Below, in pieces: positions 1 through 8,031 of a DNA stretch of 32,083 nucleotides; the first letter of the stretch is position 1; each line of letters begins with the position of its first letter. This DNA comes from Undibacterium sp. (GTDB lineage: Bacteria; Pseudomonadota; Gammaproteobacteria; Burkholderiales; Burkholderiaceae_D): positions 1 through 32,083 of the forward strand of contig NZ_JAUSFI010000130.1 in assembly GCF_030651495.1 (NCBI RefSeq), read 5' to 3'. The notes below the pieces were generated by a model, which did no database searches, was not told the DNA's origin, and saw only the letters and a program-made list of their open reading frames with translations. Position numbers and translations under genes: made by a program.

Positions 1-98
1 CAGGGGATGACCGTAAAGCCGCCCAGCTCCAGCGTCTGGCTGGTGGCCAGACGCACGGCCTGCTCATCTTCTATCAATACCGCCAGGCTAGCCGACAT
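1..98 (-). CDS. Response regulator, N-terminal fragment (DctD-like receiver)
   Basis: Only the first 32 codons lie in the window; the gene runs off the left edge. The ATG at 98 follows a strong ribosome-binding site (AAGGAG, 6 bases upstream). The visible residues form the first strand and helix of a CheY-like receiver: hydrophobic strand LAVLI, acidic pocket EDE, then a helix ending in TLELGGF, a pattern common in DctD/NtrC-class regulators. It lies downstream of a DctB-like kinase in the same direction, so it is the likely phosphorylation partner. An ATPase and DNA-binding domain for sigma-54 activation would be expected further left but cannot be seen; that class is inferred from the kinase type and from the sigma-54 promoter at 4840-4855. 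Confidence 0.75.
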   Translation of the reverse strand, partial: MSASLAVLIEDEQAVRLATSQTLELGGFTVIP

Positions 99-135
99 CT
101 GCTTCTCCTTCGTTCATTCAGGACCGGATGATTCA

Positions 136-220
136 ATATACTCCCCTATTTATTTGTATAAACCCAGGCTTCTGCGCATAGCCTTATTGAGTTACAAAAA
201 TATACTAGTGGGGAGTATAT
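136..220 (+). repeat. 85-bp terminal-inverted-repeat element, copy 1
   Basis: The element begins ATATACTCCCC and ends GGGGAGTATAT; with two flanking bases on each side the inverted repeat is a perfect 13 bp (134-146 with 210-222), enclosing 63 bases. It carries TGCGCATA at element positions 38-45 and AAAAATATAC close to the right arm. It fills most of the 129-base gap between the kinase and response-regulator genes, so it would be transcribed as a long hairpin inside that operon. Related copies lie at 17887-17971 and 29082-29166, and a degenerate one at 9239-9282. Confidence 0.85.
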
Positions 221-227
221 TGGTAAT

Positions 228-2084
228 TTATAAAATATACAGCGGAATACGCACCACAAACTCGGCCCCACCCAGCGGCCGGTTAACTGCCGTCAGGCTG
301 CCGCCCATGGCTTGCACGATAGAGGACGAAATCGCCAAGCCTAGACCGAGGCCATGGCCAGACGCCTTGGTGGTAAAAAAGGGTTCAAACAAGTGCGCGA
401 TGACTTGATCCGGCAAACCGGTGCCGGTATCGATGATGCGGATAATCGCCCATTGCGCGTCTTGCTCCAGCAGCACCATCACTTCTTTGAGCGCGGCCGG
501 CTGCGCCACCTCAATCGTTTCAGTCGTTTCACTCGTGTCAATCGTGATCATCGCATCGATTGCATTGCGCAGCAGGTTGATCAGCACTTGCTCCATCCGG
601 ATGCTGTCGCCCAGCACCGATACCGGCTCCGTCAGGCGCAATTCCAGCGCCACGCCGTGCCGCTCAAATTCGCTGCGCAACAGTGCGGCCGCAGCAAAGA
701 TCGCTTTCGGCACATCGACCACGGTCAGCGTCTCGGCACTTTTTCTGGCGAATCCTTTCAACTGCCCGATGATAGACCCCATGCGGGCGCTGGCGTCGCT
801 GATGTGTTGCAGGTTTGCGCTGGCTTGCGCGCTGTTGCCGCGCGCTAAAAAGACGCCGGCATTATCGGCAAAGGCGCGGATCGCGGTCAAAGGCTGATTC
901 AGTTCATGGGTAATGCCGGCCGCCATTTGCCCCAGCATCGCCAGTTTGCCGGTTTGGACCATTTCGTTTTGGCTCGAGCGCAGCAGATTGTCGGTCTCGC
1001 GCAGTTTATCCAGCTGGGCCGCCAGCCGCTCATTGCCGAGTGTCAGCTCCAGCGTTCTCTGGGCGATTTTTTGTTCCAGCTCATCAGCCGCGTGGCTTAA
1101 CGCCAATTGCGCCGCACGCCCTTCTTCGAGGCGTCGACGGCGCTGATAATAGGCGCCGCAAAACGCCGCCAGCAGCACCAGTAACAGCAAGGCAATCAGC
1201 GCCGCCTGTACGCCGGCGCGCTGCACCTTGGCTTGATTCGGAAACAGCATCAGTTGCCAGCCCAGGCGGCCGATAGGACGCGCCAGGTATTCGCCAAACC
1301 CGGCACGCTCGGTTTTCGGTAAAGCGCTGATCGGCGCGATCCGCTTGTCGGCGTATTGCAAGGTCTCCAGCAAACGCTGCTGCACCGCCTGATCCAGCAG
1401 CCGCAGGCTGCGGTATTGCCAGGCCGCGCGATTGCTCAGGAACACGACGCCATGCCGGTCGGCCAGCGCGATCGGCTCTTCACTGCTGCGCCAGGCTTGT
1501 TCAAAGGCGTTCAGGCTGATTTTGACGGCGATCACGCCGACCGGCTTGGCCGCGCCGCGCTTGCTGCCGAGCGGATATACCGCCTGGGAAATAAAATAGC
1601 CGGGGATATTCGTACTATTGCCGATGGCATAAAAATGCCCCGTCGCGCCGCCCACCCCATTGGCCTTGATCGATTCGATAAAATAGGGGCGAAAACCGAA
1701 ATTCCTCCCGACGTAGCTGATGGCACCATCCCAGTTGCTGCTGGCGAGGGTATTGCCGTCTTGATCCATCAGATAAATCGACTCTACTTTGGCTTGCTGT
1801 TGCAAGTCTTGCAGCGTCAGATTGAGTTCATGCAACAGCACAGGGTCATGCGGAGTCGCCAGCACTTGCGCCGCCAGCGGCAAATAAGCCACGGAATAAG
1901 GCAAGGTCTCATAGCGCTCCAGTACCGAATCGAGATCGAGCGCAATGATCTGTAACTGGCGATCGCCCGCAAGGCGAATATCCTCCCCCGCCTTGCGCGA
2001 CGCCAGCAGATAGGCAGTGAAGATCAGCGCCAGCGCCAATCCCACCACAGCAGAGAATAAAATAATCCGTTTGCCTGTGCCCAT
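228..2084 (-). CDS. DctB-like membrane sensor histidine kinase
   Basis: 618 residues. A transmembrane helix at about 7-28, a periplasmic double-Cache sensor (about 30-285) and a second helix (about 293-312) are followed by a coiled coil (about 315-370), the dimerisation/phosphoacceptor domain with H393 in GITHELNQPL, and a GHKL ATPase domain with N box (NLLRNAID, about 503-510), G1 (DTGTGL), F box (FEPFFTTK) and G2 (GHGLGLGLA). The sensor contains NFGFRPYF, a signature of DctB C4-dicarboxylate sensors, so a small carboxylate-like ligand is plausible, but the neighbouring transporter is an ABC importer rather than a TRAP or DctA system. It starts 28 bases after the ATPase gene with a weak GGAA ribosome site, so it probably belongs to the transporter operon. 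Its stop codon lies 7 bases from the end of repeat copy 1. Confidence 0.9.
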   Translation of the reverse strand: MGTGKRIILFSAVVGLALALIFTAYLLASRKAGEDIRLAGDRQLQIIALDLDSVLERYETLPYSVAYLPLAAQVLATPHDPVLLHELNLTLQDLQQQAKVESIYLMDQDGNTLASSNWDGAISYVGRNFGFRPYFIESIKANGVGGATGHFYAIGNSTNIPGYFISQAVYPLGSKRGAAKPVGVIAVKISLNAFEQAWRSSEEPIALADRHGVVFLSNRAAWQYRSLRLLDQAVQQRLLETLQYADKRIAPISALPKTERAGFGEYLARPIGRLGWQLMLFPNQAKVQRAGVQAALIALLLLVLLAAFCGAYYQRRRRLEEGRAAQLALSHAADELEQKIAQRTLELTLGNERLAAQLDKLRETDNLLRSSQNEMVQTGKLAMLGQMAAGITHELNQPLTAIRAFADNAGVFLARGNSAQASANLQHISDASARMGSIIGQLKGFARKSAETLTVVDVPKAIFAAAALLRSEFERHGVALELRLTEPVSVLGDSIRMEQVLINLLRNAIDAMITIDTSETTETIEVAQPAALKEVMVLLEQDAQWAIIRIIDTGTGLPDQVIAHLFEPFFTTKASGHGLGLGLAISSSIVQAMGGSLTAVNRPLGGAEFVVRIPLYIL

Positions 2085-2112
2085 CTGCCAGTTCCGTTTA
2101 GTCCAGCACCGC

Positions 2113-2922
2113 CTAATCCACCGCCGCCATTTTTAGCTCGTCATTGTGATGGCGCTGCTGCTCTTCCATCACCAGTTGCCCCAGCTCGCGCTTGAGCGCA
2201 TTGAATTCCGCCGAGGACGGATCGCGCTGGCGCGGCAATTCGACCGTGATGTCGCGCTTTACCGTGCCGGGGCGATAGGTCATGACGATAATCCGGTCGG
2301 CCAGGTAAATCGCCTCTTCGATACTATGGGTGACGAAGATGATGGTTTTCTTCAGCTCTGACCAGATGCGCAATAATTCATCCTGCAGGTTACGCCGCGT
2401 CAGCGCATCGAGCGCGCCAAAAGGCTCATCCATCAGCATGATAGGAGAATCGAGCGCCAGCACACGGGCAATCGCCACACGCTGGCGCATGCCGCCCGAC
2501 AGGTCTTTCGGAAAACGGCTCTTGAAATCGGCCAGCCCCAGCATGTCCAGCAAACTGCTGACGCGCTGCGCAATCTCGGCCTTGCCCATGCCCTTGATTT
2601 CGAGTCCGAACGCGATGTTTTTCTCTACCGTCATCCAGGGAAACAAGGCATATTCCTGAAATACCATGCCGCGGTCAGGGCCTGGCGCGCTGACCACAGT
2701 GCCATTCGTGATGATGGCACCGGAACTGGGCAAGGAAAATCCGGCAATCGCATTCAATAGTGTCGACTTGCCGCAACCGGAAGGACCCAGCAGGCAGACG
2801 AACTGCCCTTCGGTGATTTCCAGATTAATGTCTTTGAGCGCGACCACTTCTTTATCCGCCGTCTTGAAAATCTTATTGACGGCATTGATCTTGATTTGGG
2901 CGCTTGCTGTTGTGTTTGTCAT
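2113..2922 (-). CDS. ABC transporter ATP-binding protein, NitT/TauT (SsuB/TauB) family
   Basis: 269 residues from the chosen ATG. It powers import through the permease encoded just upstream. Walker A (GPSGCGKST), Q-loop (VFQEYALFPW), signature (LSGGMRQR), Walker B (IMLMDEPFGALD) and the H-loop (FVTHSIEEA) are all intact. The reading frame is open for six more codons upstream, but the ATG at 2922 has GGAGAA at good spacing and lies one base after the permease stop (TAAGATG), so the two are translationally coupled. The sequence resembles ATPases of nitrate, taurine, sulfonate and pyrimidine importers; the substrate cannot be told from it. Confidence 0.92.
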   Translation of the reverse strand: MTNTTASAQIKINAVNKIFKTADKEVVALKDINLEITEGQFVCLLGPSGCGKSTLLNAIAGFSLPSSGAIITNGTVVSAPGPDRGMVFQEYALFPWMTVEKNIAFGLEIKGMGKAEIAQRVSSLLDMLGLADFKSRFPKDLSGGMRQRVAIARVLALDSPIMLMDEPFGALDALTRRNLQDELLRIWSELKKTIIFVTHSIEEAIYLADRIIVMTYRPGTVKRDITVELPRQRDPSSAEFNALKRELGQLVMEEQQRHHNDELKMAAVD

Positions 2923-2923
2923 C

Positions 2924-3742
2924 TTAGTTCTCCAGACCACGGTGCCAGCGCAGCAAATGGTTATTCAGTTTATTCATCGCCAGATCAATCGCCAGACCCA
3001 GCATACCGATGCTGAACATGCCGGCGATGATTTTGTCTGACCAAAAATATTCCCGCGCTTCCAGGATACGGAAACCCAGGCCATTATTCACCGCGATCAT
3101 TTCCGACACGATCACGACGATAAAGGCGGTGCCGATACCAATCCGTACACCGGACAAGATATACGGCACCGAGGCCGGCAACATCACGCGCAAGAATAGC
3201 GTGCTTTGGCTGGCGCCCAGATTGCGCGCGGCACGGATATAAATGCTATCGACATGACGCACACCGGCGATGGTGTTCATCAAGACCGGAAAGAACGCAC
3301 CGATCGCGATCAGAAAAATCGCCGGCGGATTGCCCAGCCCAAACCACAGGATAGACAAGGGGATATACGCAATCGGCGGAATCGGCCTGAGCACCTGCAT
3401 CAAGGGGTTCATCCATGCATACACGCGCTGGCTCGAACCCATCGTCAGACCCAGTGGCAAAGCCAGGCCGGCACCGACCATAAAGCCGACCATGACACGG
3501 TACATGCTGCCCATGGTATCGCGGATCAACTCACCCGACAGCAGCCAGGACCAGCGGCTCATGCTGGCGGCATCGTAAGGTTCGTAAGGCGAGGCATATT
3601 CGACCCATTTTTTTACCACGGCCCAGGGCGATGGCAAGACCTGGGCATTGACCCAGCCCATGCTGGTGACTAACTGCCATAGCCCGATGAGCAGTAGGGG
3701 CACGATTAAGCCCGCGCCTATTTCACGCCAATTTGGTTTCAT
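2924..3742 (-). CDS. ABC transporter permease, NitT/TauT (SsuC/TauC) family
   Basis: 272 residues from the ATG at 3742, which sits six bases after AAGGA; an ATG two codons earlier abuts that site and is less likely. This is the inner-membrane permease of the importer, with about six hydrophobic helices and, in the C-terminal half, the EAA-type loop that contacts the ATPase (RAARNLGASQ...FLRVMLPASVPYIL). It is preceded by a 68-base gap holding a stem-loop and followed after one base by the ATPase gene. The substrate is not determinable from the permease. Confidence 0.92.
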   Translation of the reverse strand: MKPNWREIGAGLIVPLLLIGLWQLVTSMGWVNAQVLPSPWAVVKKWVEYASPYEPYDAASMSRWSWLLSGELIRDTMGSMYRVMVGFMVGAGLALPLGLTMGSSQRVYAWMNPLMQVLRPIPPIAYIPLSILWFGLGNPPAIFLIAIGAFFPVLMNTIAGVRHVDSIYIRAARNLGASQSTLFLRVMLPASVPYILSGVRIGIGTAFIVVIVSEMIAVNNGLGFRILEAREYFWSDKIIAGMFSIGMLGLAIDLAMNKLNNHLLRWHRGLEN

Positions 3743-3768
3743 ACACATTCCTTGTTTGGAGAGCGCCG

Positions 3769-3792
3769 CTCACTTGAGAAGATTCAAGTGAG
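3769..3792 (-). other. Intercistronic stem-loop between receptor and permease genes
   Basis: CTCACTTGA and TCAAGTGAG form a perfect 9-bp stem around a 6-base loop, in the 68-base gap between the receptor stop and the permease start. No T-run follows it in the direction of transcription, so it is more likely an mRNA-stabilising hairpin that leaves the receptor message more abundant, as is known for periplasmic-binding-protein operons, than a full terminator. That function is inference. Confidence 0.55.
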
Positions 3793-3810
3793 GGCGAAAA
3801 TCAGAATAGA

Positions 3811-4791
3811 TTACTTAACGTTCAAGCTCTTTTTGGCCTGTTCCAGCAAATCGGTTTTGACCCAGTCTTTGGCCACTGGCGGCTTGACCATCTTGCCGAC
3901 ACCATATTTTTGCATCAGGTCGGTGGTGATCTGGATATGTTCAGGCGTGATGTCGTATGAGTAGGGTGAGTTCTCGATCGCATTAATAAAATCTTCGTGG
4001 CTGACCTGGCCCTTGAACATATTTTCGCGTACATATTTTTCCGCCACATCGCGATTGTCGATAAAGGTTTTAGTCGCCTCGACAAAGCAACGCATAAATT
4101 TTTCCGCCAGTGGCCGCTGTTCTTTGTAAAACTTCTCAGTCATGACCATGGTCCGCACCGGCTCGCCGATAGGCGTGTCATACGGCTTAATGATCTCTTT
4201 ACCGAAACCTTTGCTGATCGCCTGGGATGAATATGGCTCAGATTGCATAATCGCATCCACATTTTTACCCAGCAAGGCTTGATTTAAATCCGGAAAACCC
4301 AGGTAGATAATTTGTACATCCTTACCCGGCTGATCCGAATAAGTCAGGCCATTTTGCGCCAGTTCGGCCGCCAGCAATATGTCTTGAATACCGCCGCGCG
4401 TAACGCCGACCTTTTTACCTTTTAACTCTTTCACCGTCTTAATAGCAAGGTCGGTACGTCCCATCAGGCGCGCACCGCCTTTGGCAAAACCGGCGACCAG
4501 ATAAATTGGCGTGCCGCTGGCGCGCGCAGAAATCACCGCTTCCGACGAAACTGCCGCCACATCAAGTTCGCCGGCAATCACCGCCTGCATCGCATCGAGG
4601 CCTTTGGCAAAGACCCGCTCGTCGACCTTGATACCGCATTTAGGGGCGATTTCCTTAATATACGACACCGCGCCATAGTGGGCAAACTTGAGATTGCCTA
4701 GCCGAATGGTTTCTTGTGCCTGCGCCTGTGTTTGCCAGGACATGGCCAGCAAAGGCAGCAGCAGGCCAGCGATTTTCATTTTCTTCAACAT
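3811..4791 (-). CDS. Periplasmic substrate-binding protein, NMT1/SsuA-TauA family
   Basis: 326 residues. A Sec signal peptide (KKMKIAGLLLPLLAM, probable cleavage after AQAQA near residue 25) precedes a two-lobed receptor of the NMT1/NitT-TauT class; the segments LKGKKVGVTRGG and DAIMQSEPYSSQA are typical of the family. It should capture the substrate and deliver it to the permease. The start is well supported by GGAGAC six bases upstream. It is the first gene of the operon, placed behind the sigma-54 promoter at 4840-4855. Candidate ligands for the class are nitrate, sulfonates, taurine, thiamine-precursor pyrimidines and aromatic acids; I cannot choose among them. Confidence 0.9.
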   Translation of the reverse strand: MLKKMKIAGLLLPLLAMSWQTQAQAQETIRLGNLKFAHYGAVSYIKEIAPKCGIKVDERVFAKGLDAMQAVIAGELDVAAVSSEAVISARASGTPIYLVAGFAKGGARLMGRTDLAIKTVKELKGKKVGVTRGGIQDILLAAELAQNGLTYSDQPGKDVQIIYLGFPDLNQALLGKNVDAIMQSEPYSSQAISKGFGKEIIKPYDTPIGEPVRTMVMTEKFYKEQRPLAEKFMRCFVEATKTFIDNRDVAEKYVRENMFKGQVSHEDFINAIENSPYSYDITPEHIQITTDLMQKYGVGKMVKPPVAKDWVKTDLLEQAKKSLNVK

Positions 4792-4839
4792 CTTTGTCTC
4801 CTGTTATTTTATGAATAGCTTAATTAGCTTAACGTATAT

Positions 4840-4855
4840 AGCACGCTTCGTGCCA
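4840..4855 (-). promoter_or_regulatory. Sigma-54 (RpoN) promoter of the ABC transporter operon
   Basis: On the minus strand the bases read TGGCACGAAGCGTGCT. This fits the RpoN consensus TGGCACG-N4-TTGCW at every defined base except the first T of the -12 element (G here), with the GG and GC pairs at the required 12-base separation. Transcription would start near 4829, giving a leader of about 38 bases before the receptor ATG. The site also contains a GCACG-AAG-CGTGC dyad. A sigma-54 promoter fits a DctB/DctD-type two-component system encoded in the same operon. Confidence 0.75.
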
Positions 4856-4989
4856 TATACAAAAATTGACTATGTTCTTGATTTTATGATGAATTAAAAA
4901 TCGGCTATGACGAATGCGCTGTGCAAAAAATCGGAAACACGGTTAACTATTGCGATTTTCCGCACTACAGGAGACGGCTAGAAATTGAA

Positions 4990-6138
4990 TTAACGCAAAA
5001 ACTTGCCATCTTTACCTATCATCGTCAATTCGACAAACTCGCTGCCATTATGCTCACGTTCGCTGTAACTCACCATCAAGCCACCGAGATCGACGCGGCG
5101 CATTGATTCTAGTCCACTGATCAAGCTTTCACGCGTCAAATTGCGGCCCGCGCGCTTCAATCCCTCTACCAGCACTTTGGCGGCAACAAATCCTTCCATC
5201 GCGGCATATGAAGGCTGCACGCCATGCGCTTGCGCCATCAGTTTAAACTCTTGCCCAAGCACGCTGGACATCGAACTCGGCGCCGGCATGATTTGCGACA
5301 TCATCACACCCGTTCCGGATGATCCAAGTGAGTCGATAAACGATTGCGATGCATTATTCGATAAAGTCATCAGCTGGATCGCCGGGCCCTGCGCACGGAT
5401 TTTTTTGATCATATCAGCCGTTGTTGCGGCCGAGCCGACAATAATCACTGCCGCCGGATTTGCTTTAACCACATTGGCCACGACGCCATCCACATCAGGC
5501 TTGATACGGTCATACTTACTGATACTGACCGGTGTCAGCTTATGCTGTGCCATGCCTTTCTCAAAACCGGCCAAGCCATCCCGCCCAAAAGTATCATCCA
5601 CGTGCACCAGTGCGATCGCCTTGATACCGATGGTCGAAAATTGTTCAATCGCTTTGACCACTTCATCCTGATATTTGGCGCGTACATTAAAGACAAAGCG
5701 ATTCAGCTTCTGATGAAAAACCGTTGCTCCGGTACTCGGCGCAATCAAGGGCAGCTTATGCGTTGCCAATAGCGCAAGCAGGGCTTCGGTGTGCGGCGTC
5801 CCTCTGGATTGAAACAGCGCCAGCACATGCTCCTTCTTAATTAAGGTCTCGGCGTTGGCAGCCGCCAGTGCCGGATCGAATTGATCATCGAGGATACGCA
5901 ACTCTATTTTTCTGCCGTGCACGCCGCCGCTTTTATTCATGGCGGCAAAATAGGCGCCGGCTCCTGCGGTCATTTCTTTTACCGGACCGGCAATCTGCCC
6001 GCTCAAGCCCACCGTCTGGCCGATCAGGATCGTGGTTTCCGTCACCCCGTCCTCCGCCAGCAATTGGCCGGCAGCACTGGCCAACAGACTGCTCAGCAAA
6101 ATTTTACATAACCTTAAGTAAGGTATTTTGAATTTCAT
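4990..6138 (-). CDS. Branched-chain-amino-acid-type periplasmic receptor (LivK-like)
   Basis: 382 residues. A signal peptide (hydrophobic LLSSLLASAAGQLLA, cleavage near residue 28) precedes a type-1 periplasmic-binding fold of the Peripla_BP_6 family (ILIGQTVGLSGQ, then INKSGGV-like MNKSGGVHGRKIEL, then DDQFDP). Such receptors feed Liv/HAAT ABC importers for amino acids, amides or urea, or act as sensory receptors. No Liv permease or ATPase is nearby, so it is an orphan that must work with components encoded elsewhere, or as a sensor. GGAGAC with good spacing fixes the ATG. It is transcribed away from ffh and separated by about 200 bases from the ABC operon downstream. Confidence 0.85.
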   Translation of the reverse strand: MKFKIPYLRLCKILLSSLLASAAGQLLAEDGVTETTILIGQTVGLSGQIAGPVKEMTAGAGAYFAAMNKSGGVHGRKIELRILDDQFDPALAAANAETLIKKEHVLALFQSRGTPHTEALLALLATHKLPLIAPSTGATVFHQKLNRFVFNVRAKYQDEVVKAIEQFSTIGIKAIALVHVDDTFGRDGLAGFEKGMAQHKLTPVSISKYDRIKPDVDGVVANVVKANPAAVIIVGSAATTADMIKKIRAQGPAIQLMTLSNNASQSFIDSLGSSGTGVMMSQIMPAPSSMSSVLGQEFKLMAQAHGVQPSYAAMEGFVAAKVLVEGLKRAGRNLTRESLISGLESMRRVDLGGLMVSYSEREHNGSEFVELTMIGKDGKFLR

Positions 6139-6464
6139 CTTGTCTCCGATATTTTGTCTATGCTAGTCATCACGCAATTTTCACACCAGCCAATCTGCGC
6201 TAGCGACTACCCTGATTTAATACGACAAATCCATTCTCATCATCGGTAGAAACACGGAGACTTTGCGAAAATCCAGAATTATCCGCAACATTTATCGGCA
6301 ATTTTATAATCGAGTCGATGACTAATTGCGCATCCTGACGCAACATCGGCTGAAGATGATGGGTCAGCCCGCATTCATCGGTTAAAATGATGGGCTAATT
6401 TGCGGCATACGCCTGATACTACCGGCTGCCAGGCTCGATTGATTTTTTACCAAGACACTCACCC
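6139..6464. other. Divergent intergenic region between the LivK-like gene and ffh
   Basis: 326 bases that must hold promoters for both flanking genes. The only recognisable element is TAAAAT at 6383-6388, a plausible -10 for ffh with no convincing -35 at proper distance. I see no ORF with coding character, no RNA gene and no strong hairpin. Confidence 0.4.
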
Positions 6465-7832
6465 ATGCTCGATAACCTTACCCAACGCCTCGCCAAAGTG
6501 GTCAAGACCATGCGGGGCGAAGCACGTTTAACCGAATCCAATACCGCAGAAATGCTGCGCGAAGTACGCATGGCGCTATTGGAAGCCGACGTTGCCCTGC
6601 CTGCCGTCCGTGAGCTCATTGCCCGCGTCAAAGAAAAAGCGCTGGGCGAAGAAGTCATTAGCTCGCTGACCCCGGGTCAGGCGCTGGTCGGCGTTGTACA
6701 AAAGGAACTGGCGGCACTGATGGGCGCCGATCTGGGCGAAGAAGCCTACCAGCTCAGCTTTGCCACCCAGCCACCGGCGATTATCCTGATGGCGGGTTTG
6801 CAGGGTGCCGGTAAAACCACCACGGTGGGTAAGCTGGCCAAATATTTAAAAGAACAAAAAAAGAAAAAAGTATTGACCGTTTCTGCCGACGTATATCGCC
6901 CTGCGGCGATCGGCCAGTTGCAGACGGTGACGGCACAAGTCGGGGCGGATTTCTTCCCCTCATTGCCGACCGACAAGCCGGTCGACATCGCCCTGGCGGC
7001 ACTTGATTACGCCAAAAAACATTATCACGATGTGCTGATCATCGATACCGCGGGTCGCCTCGGTATCGACGAAGCCATGATGCTGGAAATCGCCGCTTTG
7101 CACGCCGCCGTGAAACCGATAGAAACCCTGTTTGTGGTCGATGCCATGCTGGGGCAAGATGCCGTCAATACCGCCAAGGCGTTTAATGACGCCTTGCCAC
7201 TGACTGGCGTAATCCTCACCAAGCTTGACGGTGACGCCCGCGGCGGTGCCGCTTTATCGGTACGCCACATCACCGGCAAGCCGATCAAATTTGCCGGCGT
7301 GTCTGAAAAACTCGATGGCTTGGAAGCCTTCGACCCGACCCGCATGGCCAATCGCATTTTAGGCATGGGCGATATTCTTGCCCTGGTCGAATCAGCGCAA
7401 AAAGGCATGGACGTCGCGGCGGCACAAGATCTGGCGCAAAAGCTCAAGGTCGGCGGCAAGTTCGACATGAACGACTTCAAGCAGCAACTCACGCAGATGA
7501 AGAAAATGGGTGGCCTGGCCAACCTGATGGACAAACTGCCGGCGCAATTGCAACAGGCCGCCAACGGTGCCAACATGGATCAGGCCGAAAAACAAGTGCG
7601 CCGCATGGAAGGCATGATCAACTCCATGACGCCGCTGGAAAGAGCCAAGCCGGAACTGATCAAGGCTTCGCGCAAGCGCCGCATCGCTACCGGTGCCGGC
7701 GTGCAGATCCAGGAAGTCAACCGCATGCTGGCGCAGTTTGAGCAAATGCAATCGATGATGAAAAAACTCAAGGGTGGCGGCATGATGAAGATGTTGCGCG
7801 GCATGAAGGGCATGATGCCGGGCAAGCGCTAA
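6465..7832 (+). CDS. ffh: Signal recognition particle protein Ffh
   Basis: 455 residues, full length. GTPase that binds 4.5S RNA and the signal sequences of nascent inner-membrane proteins and delivers ribosomes to FtsY. An N domain (1-90) precedes the G domain with GLQGAGKTTT (G1), DTAGR (G3) and TKLDGDARGG (G4), then a methionine-rich M domain (about 325-455) ending MMKMLRGMKGMMPGKR. No strong ribosome site precedes the ATG, but the N-terminus MLDNLTQRL matches the family. The gene is monocistronic, bounded by a strong terminator at 7849-7888. Confidence 0.98.
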   Translation: MLDNLTQRLAKVVKTMRGEARLTESNTAEMLREVRMALLEADVALPAVRELIARVKEKALGEEVISSLTPGQALVGVVQKELAALMGADLGEEAYQLSFATQPPAIILMAGLQGAGKTTTVGKLAKYLKEQKKKKVLTVSADVYRPAAIGQLQTVTAQVGADFFPSLPTDKPVDIALAALDYAKKHYHDVLIIDTAGRLGIDEAMMLEIAALHAAVKPIETLFVVDAMLGQDAVNTAKAFNDALPLTGVILTKLDGDARGGAALSVRHITGKPIKFAGVSEKLDGLEAFDPTRMANRILGMGDILALVESAQKGMDVAAAQDLAQKLKVGGKFDMNDFKQQLTQMKKMGGLANLMDKLPAQLQQAANGANMDQAEKQVRRMEGMINSMTPLERAKPELIKASRKRRIATGAGVQIQEVNRMLAQFEQMQSMMKKLKGGGMMKMLRGMKGMMPGKR

Positions 7833-7848
7833 TCTTTTCGGCCACTAT

Positions 7849-7888
7849 GCCGGACTAGCCCAAATGCGGCTAGATCCGGCTTTTTTTT
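7849..7888 (+). terminator. Intrinsic terminator of ffh
   Basis: GCCGGACTAGCC (7849-7860) pairs with GGCTAGATCCGGC (7868-7880) with one bulged base, and eight T residues follow directly. It begins 16 bases after the ffh stop codon. Confidence 0.9.
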
Positions 7889-7934
7889 GCCTGAAGCGTC
7901 TTACTATGGCGATAACTACACATTTTTCAGCAAA

Positions 7935-7980
7935 AAGTGTCAAAAAACACTTGCATCGCCCTGCAAAGCCCACCACTATA
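7935..7980 (+). promoter_or_regulatory. Probable promoter with dyad upstream of the SWIB gene
   Basis: TTGCAT (7951-7956) and ACTATA (7975-7980) lie 18 bases apart and could be the -35 and -10 of the SWIB gene, giving a leader of about 45 bases. An inverted repeat, AAGTGT-N6-ACACTT (7935-7952), overlaps the -35 and could be an operator. The hexamer match is moderate only. Confidence 0.35.
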
Positions 7981-8031
7981 AGAGATGCGTGAATTGGCGC
8001 ATTTTCCACGATATTTGTGAAGGAGCCTGAT

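Noticed and set aside
1356..1955. Long plus-strand open frame opposite the sensor kinase
   Set aside because: It mirrors the kinase reading frame, has no ribosome site and no family character; the minus-strand frame has complete kinase motifs.
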